From NCBI RefSeq assembly GCF_900104945.1, contig NZ_LT629736.1:558001-622000 (forward strand): a DNA stretch of 64,000 nucleotides, in the 5' to 3' direction. The position numbers were made by a program, and so were the translations under genes. The stretch comes from Halopseudomonas xinjiangensis. GTDB lineage: Bacteria > Pseudomonadota > Gammaproteobacteria > Pseudomonadales > Pseudomonadaceae. Positions 54,657 through 64,000 of this stretch are shown here, piece after piece (the stretch's first letter is position 1; the number at the start of each line of letters is the position of its first letter). A model generated the notes under the pieces. That model was not told where the DNA came from, ran no database searches, and was given only the letters and a program-made list of their open reading frames with translations.

Positions 54657-55214
54657 ATGAAAGTAATGACCACACTCAGTACTGCCATCGCGTTCGCTTC
54701 ACTGGCACTGGCTGGCTCGGACGCCTTGGCTCAGTCAGAAAGCGCGAGAAAACAGGCCAGCGGGCAGAGCGCCACTCATGCTACTCCTGCCGCTCCCCAC
54801 GCTGACGTTGATCAGCCAGGCGTAGGCGGCACCCAGGGTGCCAACTCCGGAACCAATACATCGGCCGGGCCGGAGGGCGCCAGCATCCGCCCGACCAATC
54901 AGGGTGCAGCCGAAGCAGGTATGGCGAACAGCACCATGGACAAGGAGATGAAATCCAAATCCAAGTCCGGTCAGAGCCAAGGCCAGAGCGGCGCGGCTGG
55001 TGCCAGCACCAGCTCGCAGAAGTCCGGCTCCAGCCAGCAGTCCAGCGGTAGCGGCGCTACCTCGGCTTCCGGTGCAACCGGTGCGGCTGGCAATTCGGCA
55101 CGTGCTGGCGGTGGAATGGATGATCCGGCTCGTACCGCGGACCGTTCCGGTGTGACCGGCGCACCTGACGAAATCGAGCGCGAGCAGCGCGATATCGAAC
55201 GTCCGAGCGAATAA
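54657..55214 (+). CDS. exported Ser/Gly/Ala-rich low-complexity protein
   Basis: The 185-residue product has a signal peptide (about 1-25, cut after DALAQ) whose core TAIAFASLALAG resembles that of the neighbouring exported proteins. The mature part is disordered: a Gly/Asn-rich start, a Lys/Ser/Gln stretch (KEMKSKSKSGQSQGQSG), Ser/Gly-rich repeats, and a charged end (DEIEREQRDIERPSE). No family is recognised. GGAG lies 8 nt before the ATG. A strong terminator follows. Confidence 0.7.
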   Translation: MKVMTTLSTAIAFASLALAGSDALAQSESARKQASGQSATHATPAAPHADVDQPGVGGTQGANSGTNTSAGPEGASIRPTNQGAAEAGMANSTMDKEMKSKSKSGQSQGQSGAAGASTSSQKSGSSQQSSGSGATSASGATGAAGNSARAGGGMDDPARTADRSGVTGAPDEIEREQRDIERPSE

Positions 55215-55229
55215 CGGCACCGCGTGAGT

Positions 55230-55257
55230 AAAAAGGGCCCTTCAGGGCCCTTTTTTT
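55230..55257 (+). terminator. intrinsic terminator after the second exported-protein gene
   Basis: AAAAAGGGCCCT-TC-AGGGCCCTTTTTTT is a perfect hairpin with a long T tract, 15 nt past the stop. Confidence 0.95.
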
Positions 55258-55389
55258 GTGCGCGAATCAGCACTGCGTCCGAGCGTGCGCAAGATGGATA
55301 CGGATACTTATGTCGCATGTATACATTTGTCACGCTTTCAAGTGTGATTCGGGCCGGCAGGTATGGCTAAAGTTCAATAAAAAGTCCTT

Positions 55390-55395
55390 TATAAT
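55390..55395 (+). promoter_or_regulatory. TATAAT -10 element upstream of the DUF4168 gene
   Basis: An exact TATAAT sits in an AT-rich patch about 80 nt before the ATG. No good -35 is found at 16-18 nt, so it could be activator-dependent or used by RpoS. Confidence 0.35.
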
Positions 55396-55476
55396 CAGGT
55401 GTATATGAGTTTCTTGGCGCGGTTGGCATGATGCGTGTATTGATTCTCGTGAACTCAAACGAGAGGAGAGCACACC

Positions 55477-55920
55477 ATGAATACACTCAAGACACTGACC
55501 GCCGCAGTCGCTCTGGCCACCCTGGGTGCAACCGCACCAAGCGTGTTTGCACAGTCCAACGCTACCTCCGGCGCGCAGGGCGCTGCCGCGACGCAGCAGG
55601 GCACTGCCGCTCAGCAGGGCTCCGCCACTCAACAGGGTGCGGCTGGGTCCATGGGTGCAGCTACCGCCCAGATCAGCGATACCGAGCTGGAGAAGTTCGC
55701 TTCCGCCGAATCCAAGGTGAGCGAGATCCGCACCGAATTCTCTGAGAAGCTGGCAGAAGCTGAAAGCCAGGAGAAAGCGCAGTCCTTGCAGATGGAAGCC
55801 CAGGAAAAGATGGTTGAAGCGGTACGTGACGAAGGAATGGAAATTCCCAAGTACAACGAGATCGCAACCCGTCTGCAGAGCGATCCTGAGCTGCAGCAAC
55901 GCGTTTCCAGCATGAACTGA
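55477..55920 (+). CDS. exported DUF4168-domain protein
   Basis: The 147-residue product has a signal peptide (1-26, MNTLKTLTAAVALATLG...VFAQ) and a Gln/Thr/Ala/Gly-rich linker (about 27-63). A helical DUF4168 domain follows (ELEKFASAESKVSEIR, MVEAVRDEGMEIPKYNEIAT, DPELQQRVSSM). The function of DUF4168 is unknown; members are small periplasmic helical proteins. GAGGAGAG gives a strong ribosome site. It has its own terminator. Confidence 0.82.
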   Translation: MNTLKTLTAAVALATLGATAPSVFAQSNATSGAQGAAATQQGTAAQQGSATQQGAAGSMGAATAQISDTELEKFASAESKVSEIRTEFSEKLAEAESQEKAQSLQMEAQEKMVEAVRDEGMEIPKYNEIATRLQSDPELQQRVSSMN

Positions 55921-55933
55921 TACGCGTGATTGA

Positions 55934-57202
<1,269 letters not shown>

Positions 57203-57269
57203 GGCGGGGCGCGCCGTAATTCGTTTGGGTGCAGAGGTTATCGATCCGTTTTGCCATTGAGGAAATTCC

Positions 57270-58124
57270 ATGACTGATCTGGAACTGGTTGGCGCCAACA
57301 AGAGCTTTGGCGGTTGGCATAAGCGCTACAGGCACTACTCCGAGGTGCTTGGTCGCGACATGATCTTCGCCATCTTTCTTCCGCCTCAGGCTGAGCAGGG
57401 CAAGTCCCTGCCAGTGCTCTACTGGCTGTCCGGCCTGACCTGTACCGACGAGAATTTCATGCAGAAGGCCGGAGCCCAGCGGCTTGCAGCCGAGCTTGGT
57501 CTGGTGATCGTCTGCCCGGACACCAGCCCGCGCGGGGACGGGGTGCCGGACGACCCGGACGGAGCTTACGATTTCGGTTGGGGTGCCGGGTTCTACATCA
57601 ACGCAACCGAGCAACCGTGGTCGAAGCATTACCGGATGTACGATTACGTGACGCAGGAGATTCCCGCACTGGTCGAGGCGAACTTCCCCGTCAGCGAGCA
57701 GCGTAGCGTTAGCGGCCATTCAATGGGAGGGCATGGCGCGCTGATATGCGCGCTGAAAAATCCTGGCCGCTATCGCTCGGTATCGGCGTTCGCGCCGATC
57801 GCCAATCCGTCCGGCTGCCCCTGGGGTCAAAAGGCGCTCGAACGTTACCTGGGCCCGGACCAGGCGCAGTGGAAGCAGTGGGACGCGTCGGTGCTGATGG
57901 CCAAGGCGAGCGAAAAACTTCCCTGCCTGGTCGATCAGGGGGAGGACGATAGTTTCCTCGTCGAACAGCTCAAGCCGGAAGCACTGGAGCAGGCGGCGAG
58001 CGCCACGGGTTATCCGCTGACGCTGCGGCGCCAACCGGGTTATGACCACAGCTATTATTTCGTCGCCACCTTCATTGATGACCATCTGCGGCACCACGCT
58101 CGCGCTTTGGGCTTGGCCGGTTGA
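57270..58124 (+). CDS. fghA: S-formylglutathione hydrolase
   Basis: The 284-residue esterase-D family protein starts [17 protein letters not shown] and has [14 protein letters not shown], the nucleophile elbow [12 protein letters not shown] and the catalytic His in PGYDHSYYF. It hydrolyses S-formylglutathione to formate and glutathione, completing the pathway begun by AdhC. GAGG lies about 8 nt before the ATG. Confidence 0.96.
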   Translation: MTDLELVGANKSFGGWHKRYRHYSEVLGRDMIFAIFLPPQAEQGKSLPVLYWLSGLTCTDENFMQKAGAQRLAAELGLVIVCPDTSPRGDGVPDDPDGAYDFGWGAGFYINATEQPWSKHYRMYDYVTQEIPALVEANFPVSEQRSVSGHSMGGHGALICALKNPGRYRSVSAFAPIANPSGCPWGQKALERYLGPDQAQWKQWDASVLMAKASEKLPCLVDQGEDDSFLVEQLKPEALEQAASATGYPLTLRRQPGYDHSYYFVATFIDDHLRHHARALGLAG

Positions 58125-58129
58125 ATGGC

Positions 58130-58151
58130 CGGTCACGTGATTGCGTGACCG
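58130..58151 (+). terminator. hairpin after fghA, possible terminator
   Basis: CGGTCACG-N6-CGTGACCG starts 5 nt past the fghA stop. No T run follows, so termination would be weak or Rho-assisted. Confidence 0.4.
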
Positions 58152-58266
58152 CCGTCCGATCCAATACCCATCCACTGTTTTTCAACGCCAACTAATCGAG
58201 TCGGCGCTTCAATCGCAGGGGTCGACTCGGTAGAATCGACGCCCGAATATCGACCCAGGACTATTC

Positions 58267-58740
58267 ATGCGCATCGGCCACGGTTATGACGTACATCGCT
58301 TCGGCGATGGTAACCACATCGTTCTCGGCGGGGTGCAAATCCCGCATCACCATGGTCTGATCGCTCACTCGGACGGCGACGTACTGCTGCATGCGCTGAC
58401 TGATGCGCTTTTGGGGGCCGCCGCCCTCGGCGATATCGGCCAGCACTTTCCGGACACCGATCCCCGTTTCAAGGGCGCCGACAGTCGTGCTCTTCTGCGC
58501 CATGCGCTCAGCCTGATAAACCAGAAGGGCTGGAAGGTCGGCAATGTGGACGCGACCATTGTTGCCCAAGCCCCGAAGATGGCTCCACATATCGCCGAGA
58601 TGCGTCGATTGATCGCTGAGGATCTGCAGGTGCAGCTCGATCAGGTAAACGTCAAGGCGACCACCACTGAGAAGCTGGGTTTCACCGGTCGGGAAGAGGG
58701 CATCGCTGTTCACGCGGTCGCGCTCCTGCTGACGTTGTGA
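58267..58740 (+). CDS. ispF: IspF, 2-C-methyl-D-erythritol 2,4-cyclodiphosphate synthase
   Basis: The 157-residue MEP-pathway enzyme has the zinc ligands in GYDVHRFG and [17 protein letters not shown], the CMP-site AQAPKMAPH and [15 protein letters not shown]. ispD, often its neighbour elsewhere, is not here. Its stop overlaps the truD GTG by 4 nt. Confidence 0.97.
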   Translation: MRIGHGYDVHRFGDGNHIVLGGVQIPHHHGLIAHSDGDVLLHALTDALLGAAALGDIGQHFPDTDPRFKGADSRALLRHALSLINQKGWKVGNVDATIVAQAPKMAPHIAEMRRLIAEDLQVQLDQVNVKATTTEKLGFTGREEGIAVHAVALLLTL

Positions 58741-59798
58741 GCGGCGCCGACGAGCTTCTCGGCCCACGCGCCTGGGGTGCTGCGTGCGGGACTGCCGTCC
58801 TCAAGGCAGTGCCAGAGCACTTCCGGGTCACCGAGGTCGTGGATATCGAGCTCGACGGAACCGGCGAACATCTCTGGCTGCATCTACTCAAGCGTGACCT
58901 GAATACCGAAGAGGTTGCCAGGCGACTGGCGCGGGCGTCCGGCGTCTCGCTTCGTGACGTCAGCTACGCAGGTCTGAAGGACCGTCGTGCGGTAACCAGC
59001 CAGTGGTTCAGTATCCAGTTGCCAGGTCGGCCCGATCCGGATTTCGCTTCGCTCTGGAGCGAGGATCTGCACTGTCTCGAAAGGGTTCGTCACCGGCGCA
59101 AGCTGCAGCGTGGTGCCCATAGCGCCAACCGCTTTGCCATCGTGCTTAGCCAACTCGTCGCCGAGCGTGATGCCCTGGAAGAGCGTCTCGGGCGTATCGC
59201 TGCTGAGGGCGTGCCGAACTACATCGGGCCGCAGCGCTTCGGCCGCAACGGCAGCAATGTATTCGACGCGCGTAGCTGGGCCGAAAGAGGCGCGCTACCC
59301 CCGGCCCGTGGGACACGGTCGCGTCTGCTCAGTACGGCACGCAGTCTGCTGTTCAATCGAGTGCTCGCTCAGCGGGTGGCTGATGGCAGTTGGAACCACA
59401 TACTGGAAGATGATTGCGTCGCTTTTACCGACAGCCGGAGCCATTTTCCTGCGAGCCGGCTGGCAGCCGACGATCCGCGTTCGCTGGCGCTGGACATTCA
59501 TCCGACCGGCCCGCTTTGGGGGCTCGGAGAGCCGTCCGTCGGCCCGACCCTGGCGGCGCTGGAGCGCGACGCGGCGCAAAGCGAGGCAGCGCTGGCGGCC
59601 TGGCTCGAACATGCTGGGCTGGAGCAGGCCCGGCGTACTCTTCGGCTCCCAATAGACGCTCTGGCGTGGCATTATCCGTCCCCAACGAGTATTGAACTGG
59701 AATTCACCCTGCCGACCGGTTGCTTCGCTACCGCGGTCATACGCGAGCTTGTCGAACTGACCGACGAACCCGGTGGCGGACTGGAAAGCGAGAGTTGA
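58737..59798 (+). CDS. truD: TruD, tRNA pseudouridine(13) synthase
   Basis: The 353-residue protein has the catalytic aspartate motif [16 protein letters not shown]. The conserved [18 protein letters not shown] and [13 protein letters not shown] are present, as is the family insertion domain. It modifies uridine 13 of tRNA-Glu. The start is GTG within the ispF stop (GTGA). The stop overlaps the surE ATG. Confidence 0.96.
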   Translation: MSGADELLGPRAWGAACGTAVLKAVPEHFRVTEVVDIELDGTGEHLWLHLLKRDLNTEEVARRLARASGVSLRDVSYAGLKDRRAVTSQWFSIQLPGRPDPDFASLWSEDLHCLERVRHRRKLQRGAHSANRFAIVLSQLVAERDALEERLGRIAAEGVPNYIGPQRFGRNGSNVFDARSWAERGALPPARGTRSRLLSTARSLLFNRVLAQRVADGSWNHILEDDCVAFTDSRSHFPASRLAADDPRSLALDIHPTGPLWGLGEPSVGPTLAALERDAAQSEAALAAWLEHAGLEQARRTLRLPIDALAWHYPSPTSIELEFTLPTGCFATAVIRELVELTDEPGGGLESES

Positions 59799-60547
59799 TG
59801 CGTATCCTTATTGCCAACGACGATGGGGTGCTGGCCCCTGGGCTGACTGCCTTGCATGATGCTCTCAGCGACTACGCTGACTGCGTTGTGGTGGCCCCCC
59901 ATGAAGACCGAAGTGGAGCCAGCAGTGCCCTCAGTCTGGACAAGCCGCTGCGTCCATTTACCCTTGCCAACGGTTTCATCGGGCTGAACGGCACCCCTAC
60001 CGACTGCGTTCACCTCGGTCTTAATGCGCTATATCCGGACAGCGTTGATATGGTCGTCGCAGGCATCAACCTTGGGGCCAACCTGGGCGATGACGTCCTG
60101 TATTCGGGAACCGTCGCCGCAGCACTCGAAGGTCGGTTTCTGGCGCGCCCGGCCATGGCGTTCTCGCTCGTGGGGCGTCAGGTGGACAATCTACCGGCGG
60201 CTGCAGCAATCGCCCGCAACATGGTGGAGATGCACGGCGACCTGGATCTACCGCCACGCACGGTACTGAGTGTGAATATCCCCAACCTGCCGCTCGACCA
60301 CCTCAAGGGGATCCGCCTGACGCGCCTGGGCCATCGCTCCAGAGCTGCGCGCCCGGTCAAATGGGTTGACCCCCGCGGCAAGGAGGGGTACTGGATCTCC
60401 GTGGCCGGTGATGCCGAGGATGGCGGCGAAGGCACAGACTTCCATGCAGTCATGCAGGGTTACGTCTCGGTTACCCCGCTTCGGGTCGATAAAACCCATT
60501 ACGAGGTGTTCGACCATCTCGGCCAATGGCTGGAGCGGCTGGGCTAG
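59798..60547 (+). CDS. surE: SurE, 5'/3'-nucleotidase
   Basis: The 249-residue protein starts [15 protein letters not shown] with the metal-binding Asp pair. [20 protein letters not shown] and [21 protein letters not shown] complete the SurE signature. It dephosphorylates nucleotides under stress and in stationary phase. The start overlaps the truD stop. It belongs to the surE-pcm-nlpD-rpoS group conserved in gammaproteobacteria. Confidence 0.97.
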   Translation: MRILIANDDGVLAPGLTALHDALSDYADCVVVAPHEDRSGASSALSLDKPLRPFTLANGFIGLNGTPTDCVHLGLNALYPDSVDMVVAGINLGANLGDDVLYSGTVAAALEGRFLARPAMAFSLVGRQVDNLPAAAAIARNMVEMHGDLDLPPRTVLSVNIPNLPLDHLKGIRLTRLGHRSRAARPVKWVDPRGKEGYWISVAGDAEDGGEGTDFHAVMQGYVSVTPLRVDKTHYEVFDHLGQWLERLG

Positions 60548-60582
60548 ATGTGAGAGACGATATCTACAAAAACGGTATTGGC

Positions 60583-61218
60583 ATGACCTCGCAGCGCACT
60601 CGCGAGCGCTTGCTCGAGCGTCTGTTCGAGGAAGGCATTCGCAATCTGCACGTGCTCGAGGCGATCCGCCGTACCCCGCGGCATCTGTTCGTCGACGAGG
60701 CCCTGGCGCACCGGGCCTATGAAGACACGGCACTGCCGATCGGGCATAACCAGACGCTGTCGCAACCTTACATCGTCGCGCGCATGACCGAGCTGTTGCT
60801 CGGCGGTGGGCCGCTGGACAAGGTCATGGAAGTGGGCACCGGTTCCGGCTACCAGACCGCCATCCTGGCACAGGTGGTCGAGCGCGTATTCAGTGTGGAG
60901 CGGATCCTGCCGTTGCAGGAACGGGCCAAGGTGGTACTCAAGGACATCAACGTACGTAACGTGGTATTCCGGCATGCCGACGGCAATTGGGGCTGGCCGC
61001 AGTACGGCCCCTATGACGCGATCCTCGTTACCGCGGCGCCGGCCGACGTACCAGTGGAGCTGCTGGGGCAGCTAGCCGACGGCGGCCGAATGGTGATTCC
61101 GGTGGGTGAGAGCGAGCAGTATCTGACTCTGGTCATCCGCGAAGGCGAACAGTTCATAAGACATCAGGTCGAACCGGTACGATTCGTACCACTCTTGGCA
61201 GGAGCCATCACCTCTTGA
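60583..61218 (+). CDS. pcm: Pcm, protein-L-isoaspartate O-methyltransferase
   Basis: The 211-residue protein starts [19 protein letters not shown] as in other pseudomonads. It carries [20 protein letters not shown], the substrate loop [16 protein letters not shown] and the SAM motif [15 protein letters not shown]. It repairs isoaspartyl residues in aged proteins. An in-frame GTG 33 nt upstream is possible, but family length and conservation favour this ATG. The stop overlaps the next gene. Confidence 0.95.
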   Translation: MTSQRTRERLLERLFEEGIRNLHVLEAIRRTPRHLFVDEALAHRAYEDTALPIGHNQTLSQPYIVARMTELLLGGGPLDKVMEVGTGSGYQTAILAQVVERVFSVERILPLQERAKVVLKDINVRNVVFRHADGNWGWPQYGPYDAILVTAAPADVPVELLGQLADGGRMVIPVGESEQYLTLVIREGEQFIRHQVEPVRFVPLLAGAITS

Positions 61219-62153
61219 GCGCATCTCGCAGTCGTTTCGCACAGTACATCCCGATATTTTTCAAAGGCATGGCGATGGGAGCGGCAGATATTGTCCCCGG
61301 TGTCTCTGGCGGCACGATCGCCTTCATCAGCGGCATCTACGATCGGTTGATTGACGCTATCGCTGCCTGCACGCCGGACAAGCTGCTCTGGCTGACGCGG
61401 GGCCGCGTGAGGGAAACCTGGCAGGCCGTTGACGGCGGCTTCCTGCTTACGCTCCTGGCCGGTATTCTCACCAGCGTGTTTAGCCTCGCCAGGCTGATCA
61501 GTTACCTGCTGGATAATCACCCCGAGCCGCTGTGGTCGTTTTTCTTCGGCTTGATCGTCGCCTCGGTCTTGCTGGTAGGTCGCGAAATACAGCGATGGAA
61601 CGCCGCCAGCATAGCGGCCTTTGTCGTCGGAACGGCGTTTGCCTATCTGGTAACCGTGGCAGTGCCGATCCAGCTTCCAGTGACGATGGTGACCCTGTTT
61701 TTCGGCGCCGCAGTGGCGATCTGTGCGATGATCCTGCCAGGCATTTCCGGCAGCTTCATATTGCTGCTGCTGGGCCTCTATGCCGGGGTGCTCGAGGCGG
61801 TTCGCAACCTCGATTTCGCCTTGCTCGGCGTGTTCATGCTCGGGTGCATTGGCGGATTGCTGAGCTTTGCGCGTCTGCTCTCCTGGTTGCTCGATTACGC
61901 CCGCAACATCACTCTGGCTTTCCTTGCCGGGCTGTTGCTCGGCTCTCTGAACAAGGTATGGCCGTGGAAGGAAACGGTCACCTGGCGACAGGACAGTCAC
62001 GGCGAGATGGCGCCGCTTATCCAGTCCAACGTCGGCCCGATACAATACGAACAGTTGACCGGTGAGCCTTCGCACTGGTTGCTCGGGTTGGCGCTGATGG
62101 CGCTGGGCGTGGTATTAGTGATGGCACTGGAAAGATGGGGGCGGCGGACCTGA
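61215..62153 (+). CDS. DUF368 polytopic membrane protein
   Basis: The 312-residue protein has about eight membrane helices and the DUF368 signature [30 protein letters not shown] near the N-terminus, echoed by [19 protein letters not shown] mid-protein. Members resemble transporters, and some have been linked to lipid carrier recycling; the role here is not established. The start codon appears to be TTG inside the pcm stop (TTGA), since no ATG precedes the conserved block. It sits between pcm and nlpD, where many relatives have no gene. Confidence 0.85.
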   Translation: MSASRSRFAQYIPIFFKGMAMGAADIVPGVSGGTIAFISGIYDRLIDAIAACTPDKLLWLTRGRVRETWQAVDGGFLLTLLAGILTSVFSLARLISYLLDNHPEPLWSFFFGLIVASVLLVGREIQRWNAASIAAFVVGTAFAYLVTVAVPIQLPVTMVTLFFGAAVAICAMILPGISGSFILLLLGLYAGVLEAVRNLDFALLGVFMLGCIGGLLSFARLLSWLLDYARNITLAFLAGLLLGSLNKVWPWKETVTWRQDSHGEMAPLIQSNVGPIQYEQLTGEPSHWLLGLALMALGVVLVMALERWGRRT

Positions 62154-62201
62154 AGCGTCTGCCGTACCGAAGGAAACGTTGGCGTAGGCCAGGGGCAGTG
62201 T

Positions 62202-63053
62202 GTGTCAGAGCGTTTTGCGATCGTTAGCGGTTGGCGGCAATGTGCGGTAGGCCTTGTCGGTTCGTTGTTGGTAGCCTGTGCCGGGCCATCCGGTTATGTC
62301 CCTATCGATGATCGCAGTCGTGGCGGGCAGGCTGCCCGCGCACAGGCGCGCGCAGCCGAGATTCCCGCTTCCGGTCTGCATACCGTGCGTCGAGGCGAAA
62401 CCCTGTACCAGATCGCTTTCCGCTACGGAACGGACTGGCAGACCGTGGCCGGCTACAACAATCTGAGATCGCCTTACACCATCTACCCCGGTCAGAATCT
62501 GCGCGTCGCCCCCGGCAACGGATCGCCGCGGGTGGCTGCCGTCGCGCCGCCGCCCAAGCAACCCTCGCCACCGCCCTCAAGGCCGACGAATTCGGTACCT
62601 GCAACCCGTGCTATACCGGCCCCGACACCAGCCCAGTCTGCACCGGCCAAAACTGCGGGTACCATTAGTGTGCCGGCGAAAGTCTCGCGCTGGGATTGGC
62701 CGACAGATGGTCCGCTCATCTCACGCTTCCAGTCCGGCACCAGCCTGAACAAGGGCATCGATATCGCCGGCACGCTGGGTCAGCCGATTAAGGCGGCTGC
62801 CGATGGTGCCGTGGTCTATGCCGGCCGCGGACTTATCGGTTACGGCGACATGATCATCGTCAAGCACGACGACACCTTCCTCAGCGCATACGCCCATAAC
62901 AGCAAGCTGATGGTCAGCGAAGGCGATCAGGTCAAGCGTGGACAGGTGATTGCAGAGATGGGCAGCAGCGGTACAGACCGCGTGAAACTGCATTTCGAAA
63001 TACGTCAGCGAGGCAAGCCGGTCGATCCGCTCGGGCATCTACCGAAACGTTGA
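62202..63053 (+). CDS. nlpD: NlpD, LysM/LytM-domain lipoprotein activating cell-wall amidases
   Basis: The 283-residue protein has a lipoprotein signal (LVGSLLVACAGPSG; Cys about residue 26) and a LysM domain (LHTVRRGETLYQIAFRYGTD). A Pro/Ala-rich linker leads to an M23/LytM domain. Two catalytic metal ligands are replaced: NKGIDIAG instead of HKGxD, and KLHFEIR instead of HLHFEIR. It is therefore a non-catalytic regulator like NlpD, which activates AmiC at division. The start is GTG with AGGGG 6 nt ahead. In many gammaproteobacteria promoters for rpoS lie within nlpD. Confidence 0.92.
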   Translation: MSERFAIVSGWRQCAVGLVGSLLVACAGPSGYVPIDDRSRGGQAARAQARAAEIPASGLHTVRRGETLYQIAFRYGTDWQTVAGYNNLRSPYTIYPGQNLRVAPGNGSPRVAAVAPPPKQPSPPPSRPTNSVPATRAIPAPTPAQSAPAKTAGTISVPAKVSRWDWPTDGPLISRFQSGTSLNKGIDIAGTLGQPIKAAADGAVVYAGRGLIGYGDMIIVKHDDTFLSAYAHNSKLMVSEGDQVKRGQVIAEMGSSGTDRVKLHFEIRQRGKPVDPLGHLPKR

Positions 63054-63227
63054 CCAGCGCTGGAAACCGGCACATTGTTGTAATGCTCGGCAGATAATCT
63101 GCAAAAGTATAGTTCAGACCGGAACAAGCGGTGGCTTGGTCGGTCAATAAGTGTGAAAGATGAGGGGCGGCAAGGTACTGCGGAGTCTCCTCGTTAATCC
63201 AGACGTACTTTACATGGGGCAAGCAAA

Positions 63228-64000
63228 ATGGCAGTCAATAATAACCAGCCCGAACAGGTTCTCAGCGAAGACGAAATGACTCTAGTCGAGTCTGAGGCCA
63301 GGGAAGTGGAAGAGCTGGGTCTGGATGCGCGTGCGGAACCTCGAGCCGCGTCGCCACGTACACATCGCCGCGAAAACTCCTTCGAATTCACCAAACAGCT
63401 GGACGCCACTCAGCTGTATCTCAACGAAATCGGTTTTTCTCCGCTGCTGACCCCGGAAGAAGAGGTCCACTTCGCCCGGCTTGCCCAGAAGGGTGACGCG
63501 GCGGGCCGCAAGCGGATGATCGAAAGCAACCTGCGCCTGGTGGTGAAAATCGCCCGTCGCTACGTCAATCGCGGGCTCAGCCTTCTTGATCTGATCGAAG
63601 AGGGCAACCTCGGCCTGATCCGCGCGGTGGAAAAATTCGACCCGGAGCGCGGTTTCCGCTTTTCCACCTACGCCACCTGGTGGATTCGCCAGACCATCGA
63701 ACGCGCGATCATGAACCAGACCAGGACGATTCGCCTGCCGATCCATGTGGTGAAGGAGCTGAACGTCTATCTGCGCGCGGCGCGTGAGTTGACGCAGAAG
63801 CTGGATCACGAACCCTCGCCCGAGGAAATCGCACAGTTGCTCGACAAGCCGGTCGAAGACGTCAAGCGCATGCTTGGTCTCAACGAGCGGGTTGCTTCGG
63901 TAGACATGTCACTCGGGCCGGATTCGGACAAGACGCTGCTCGACACGCTTACCGACGAGCAGAACAACGATCCGTGCGAGCTGCTGCAAGGTGACGACCT
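63228..64000 (+). CDS. rpoS: RpoS, stationary-phase sigma factor (first 257 codons; continues past the window)
   Basis: The frame is open to the window end. After an acidic N-terminus come region 1.2 ([20 protein letters not shown]) and region 2 ([59 protein letters not shown]). The start of region 3 follows ([20 protein letters not shown]), all diagnostic of RpoS. GGGGCA precedes the ATG by about 9 nt. The 174-nt nlpD-rpoS gap has no clear sigma-70 promoter, so transcription may begin in nlpD. Confidence 0.96.
   Translation, partial: MAVNNNQPEQVLSEDEMTLVESEAREVEELGLDARAEPRAASPRTHRRENSFEFTKQLDATQLYLNEIGFSPLLTPEEEVHFARLAQKGDAAGRKRMIESNLRLVVKIARRYVNRGLSLLDLIEEGNLGLIRAVEKFDPERGFRFSTYATWWIRQTIERAIMNQTRTIRLPIHVVKELNVYLRAARELTQKLDHEPSPEEIAQLLDKPVEDVKRMLGLNERVASVDMSLGPDSDKTLLDTLTDEQNNDPCELLQGDD

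Noticed and set aside
62202-63053. Active M23 endopeptidase
   Set aside because: Two zinc-ligand histidines are replaced (Asn in NKGID, Lys in KLHFE), and the LysM plus lipobox layout and rpoS linkage indicate NlpD.
63054-63227. Small RNA (RsmZ-like) near rpoS
   Set aside because: The known RsmZ locus lies downstream of rpoS, and this gap has too few GGA-bearing hairpins and no clear promoter-terminator pair.

Overview
The window looks like a chromosomal segment of a GC-rich pseudomonad. Three things point that way: the flagellar order fleQ-fleSR-fliEFGHIJ-hsbA/hsbR/hptB-fliK-fliLMNOPQR-flhB, the adhC-fghA-ispF-truD-surE-pcm-nlpD-rpoS order of the Pseudomonas rpoS region, and near-consensus sigma-54 flagellar promoters. 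A full ectABCD-ask ectoine/hydroxyectoine operon and a PomAB-type (sodium-type) flagellar stator pair suggest a marine or salt-tolerant member, for example of the Halopseudomonas or stutzeri-like lineages. That placement is inference. No rRNA, tRNA, CRISPR array, insertion sequence or prophage was recognised.

Layout. 1-18650 (+) is the flagellar block. It runs from the C-terminal end of fleQ through fleSR, the basal body, export and C-ring genes (fliE-fliJ), an HptB/HsbR/HsbA signalling module, fliK, fliL-fliR and flhB. It is punctuated by four TGGC-N8-TGC-type sigma-54 promoters (before fleS, fliE, fliK and fliL). 18658-21423 (-) holds a nitronate-monooxygenase-like flavoprotein and pomAB. 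21650-28529 (-) is a metabolic accessory block: a small charged Rho-N/SAP-like protein, a phosphoribosyltransferase, an erythromycin-esterase-like protein, a GH65 disaccharide phosphorylase, a PfkB sugar kinase and an alpha/beta hydrolase. 28626-31035 has a second alpha/beta hydrolase whose 3' end overlaps, on the opposite strand, a CPA2/RCK cation antiporter.

31152-35980 (-) is the ectoine/hydroxyectoine operon with its own aspartokinase, a strong terminator and an AT-rich upstream region carrying a perfect 10-bp-arm dyad. speA lies divergently, followed by a convergent subtilase autotransporter. 40959-43382 (-) is the most interesting stretch: an epoxide hydrolase, a short-chain-dehydrogenase-fold protein that carries both sequence signatures of halohydrin dehalogenases, and a hotdog-fold protein. 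Together they look like a haloalcohol-to-epoxide-to-diol pathway. Next come a BLUF photoreceptor with a C-terminal membrane anchor, a PlsC acyltransferase, a MacAB/outer-membrane-factor efflux operon, a VOC protein and an NtrC-type two-component pair.

53987-55920 (+) encodes three small exported proteins with related leader peptides, two of them low-complexity. The window closes with adhC-fghA (glutathione-dependent formaldehyde oxidation), ispF, truD, surE, pcm, a DUF368 membrane protein, nlpD and the first 257 codons of rpoS.

All calls come from reading the sequence. Family assignments rest on recognised motifs and were not confirmed by database searches.
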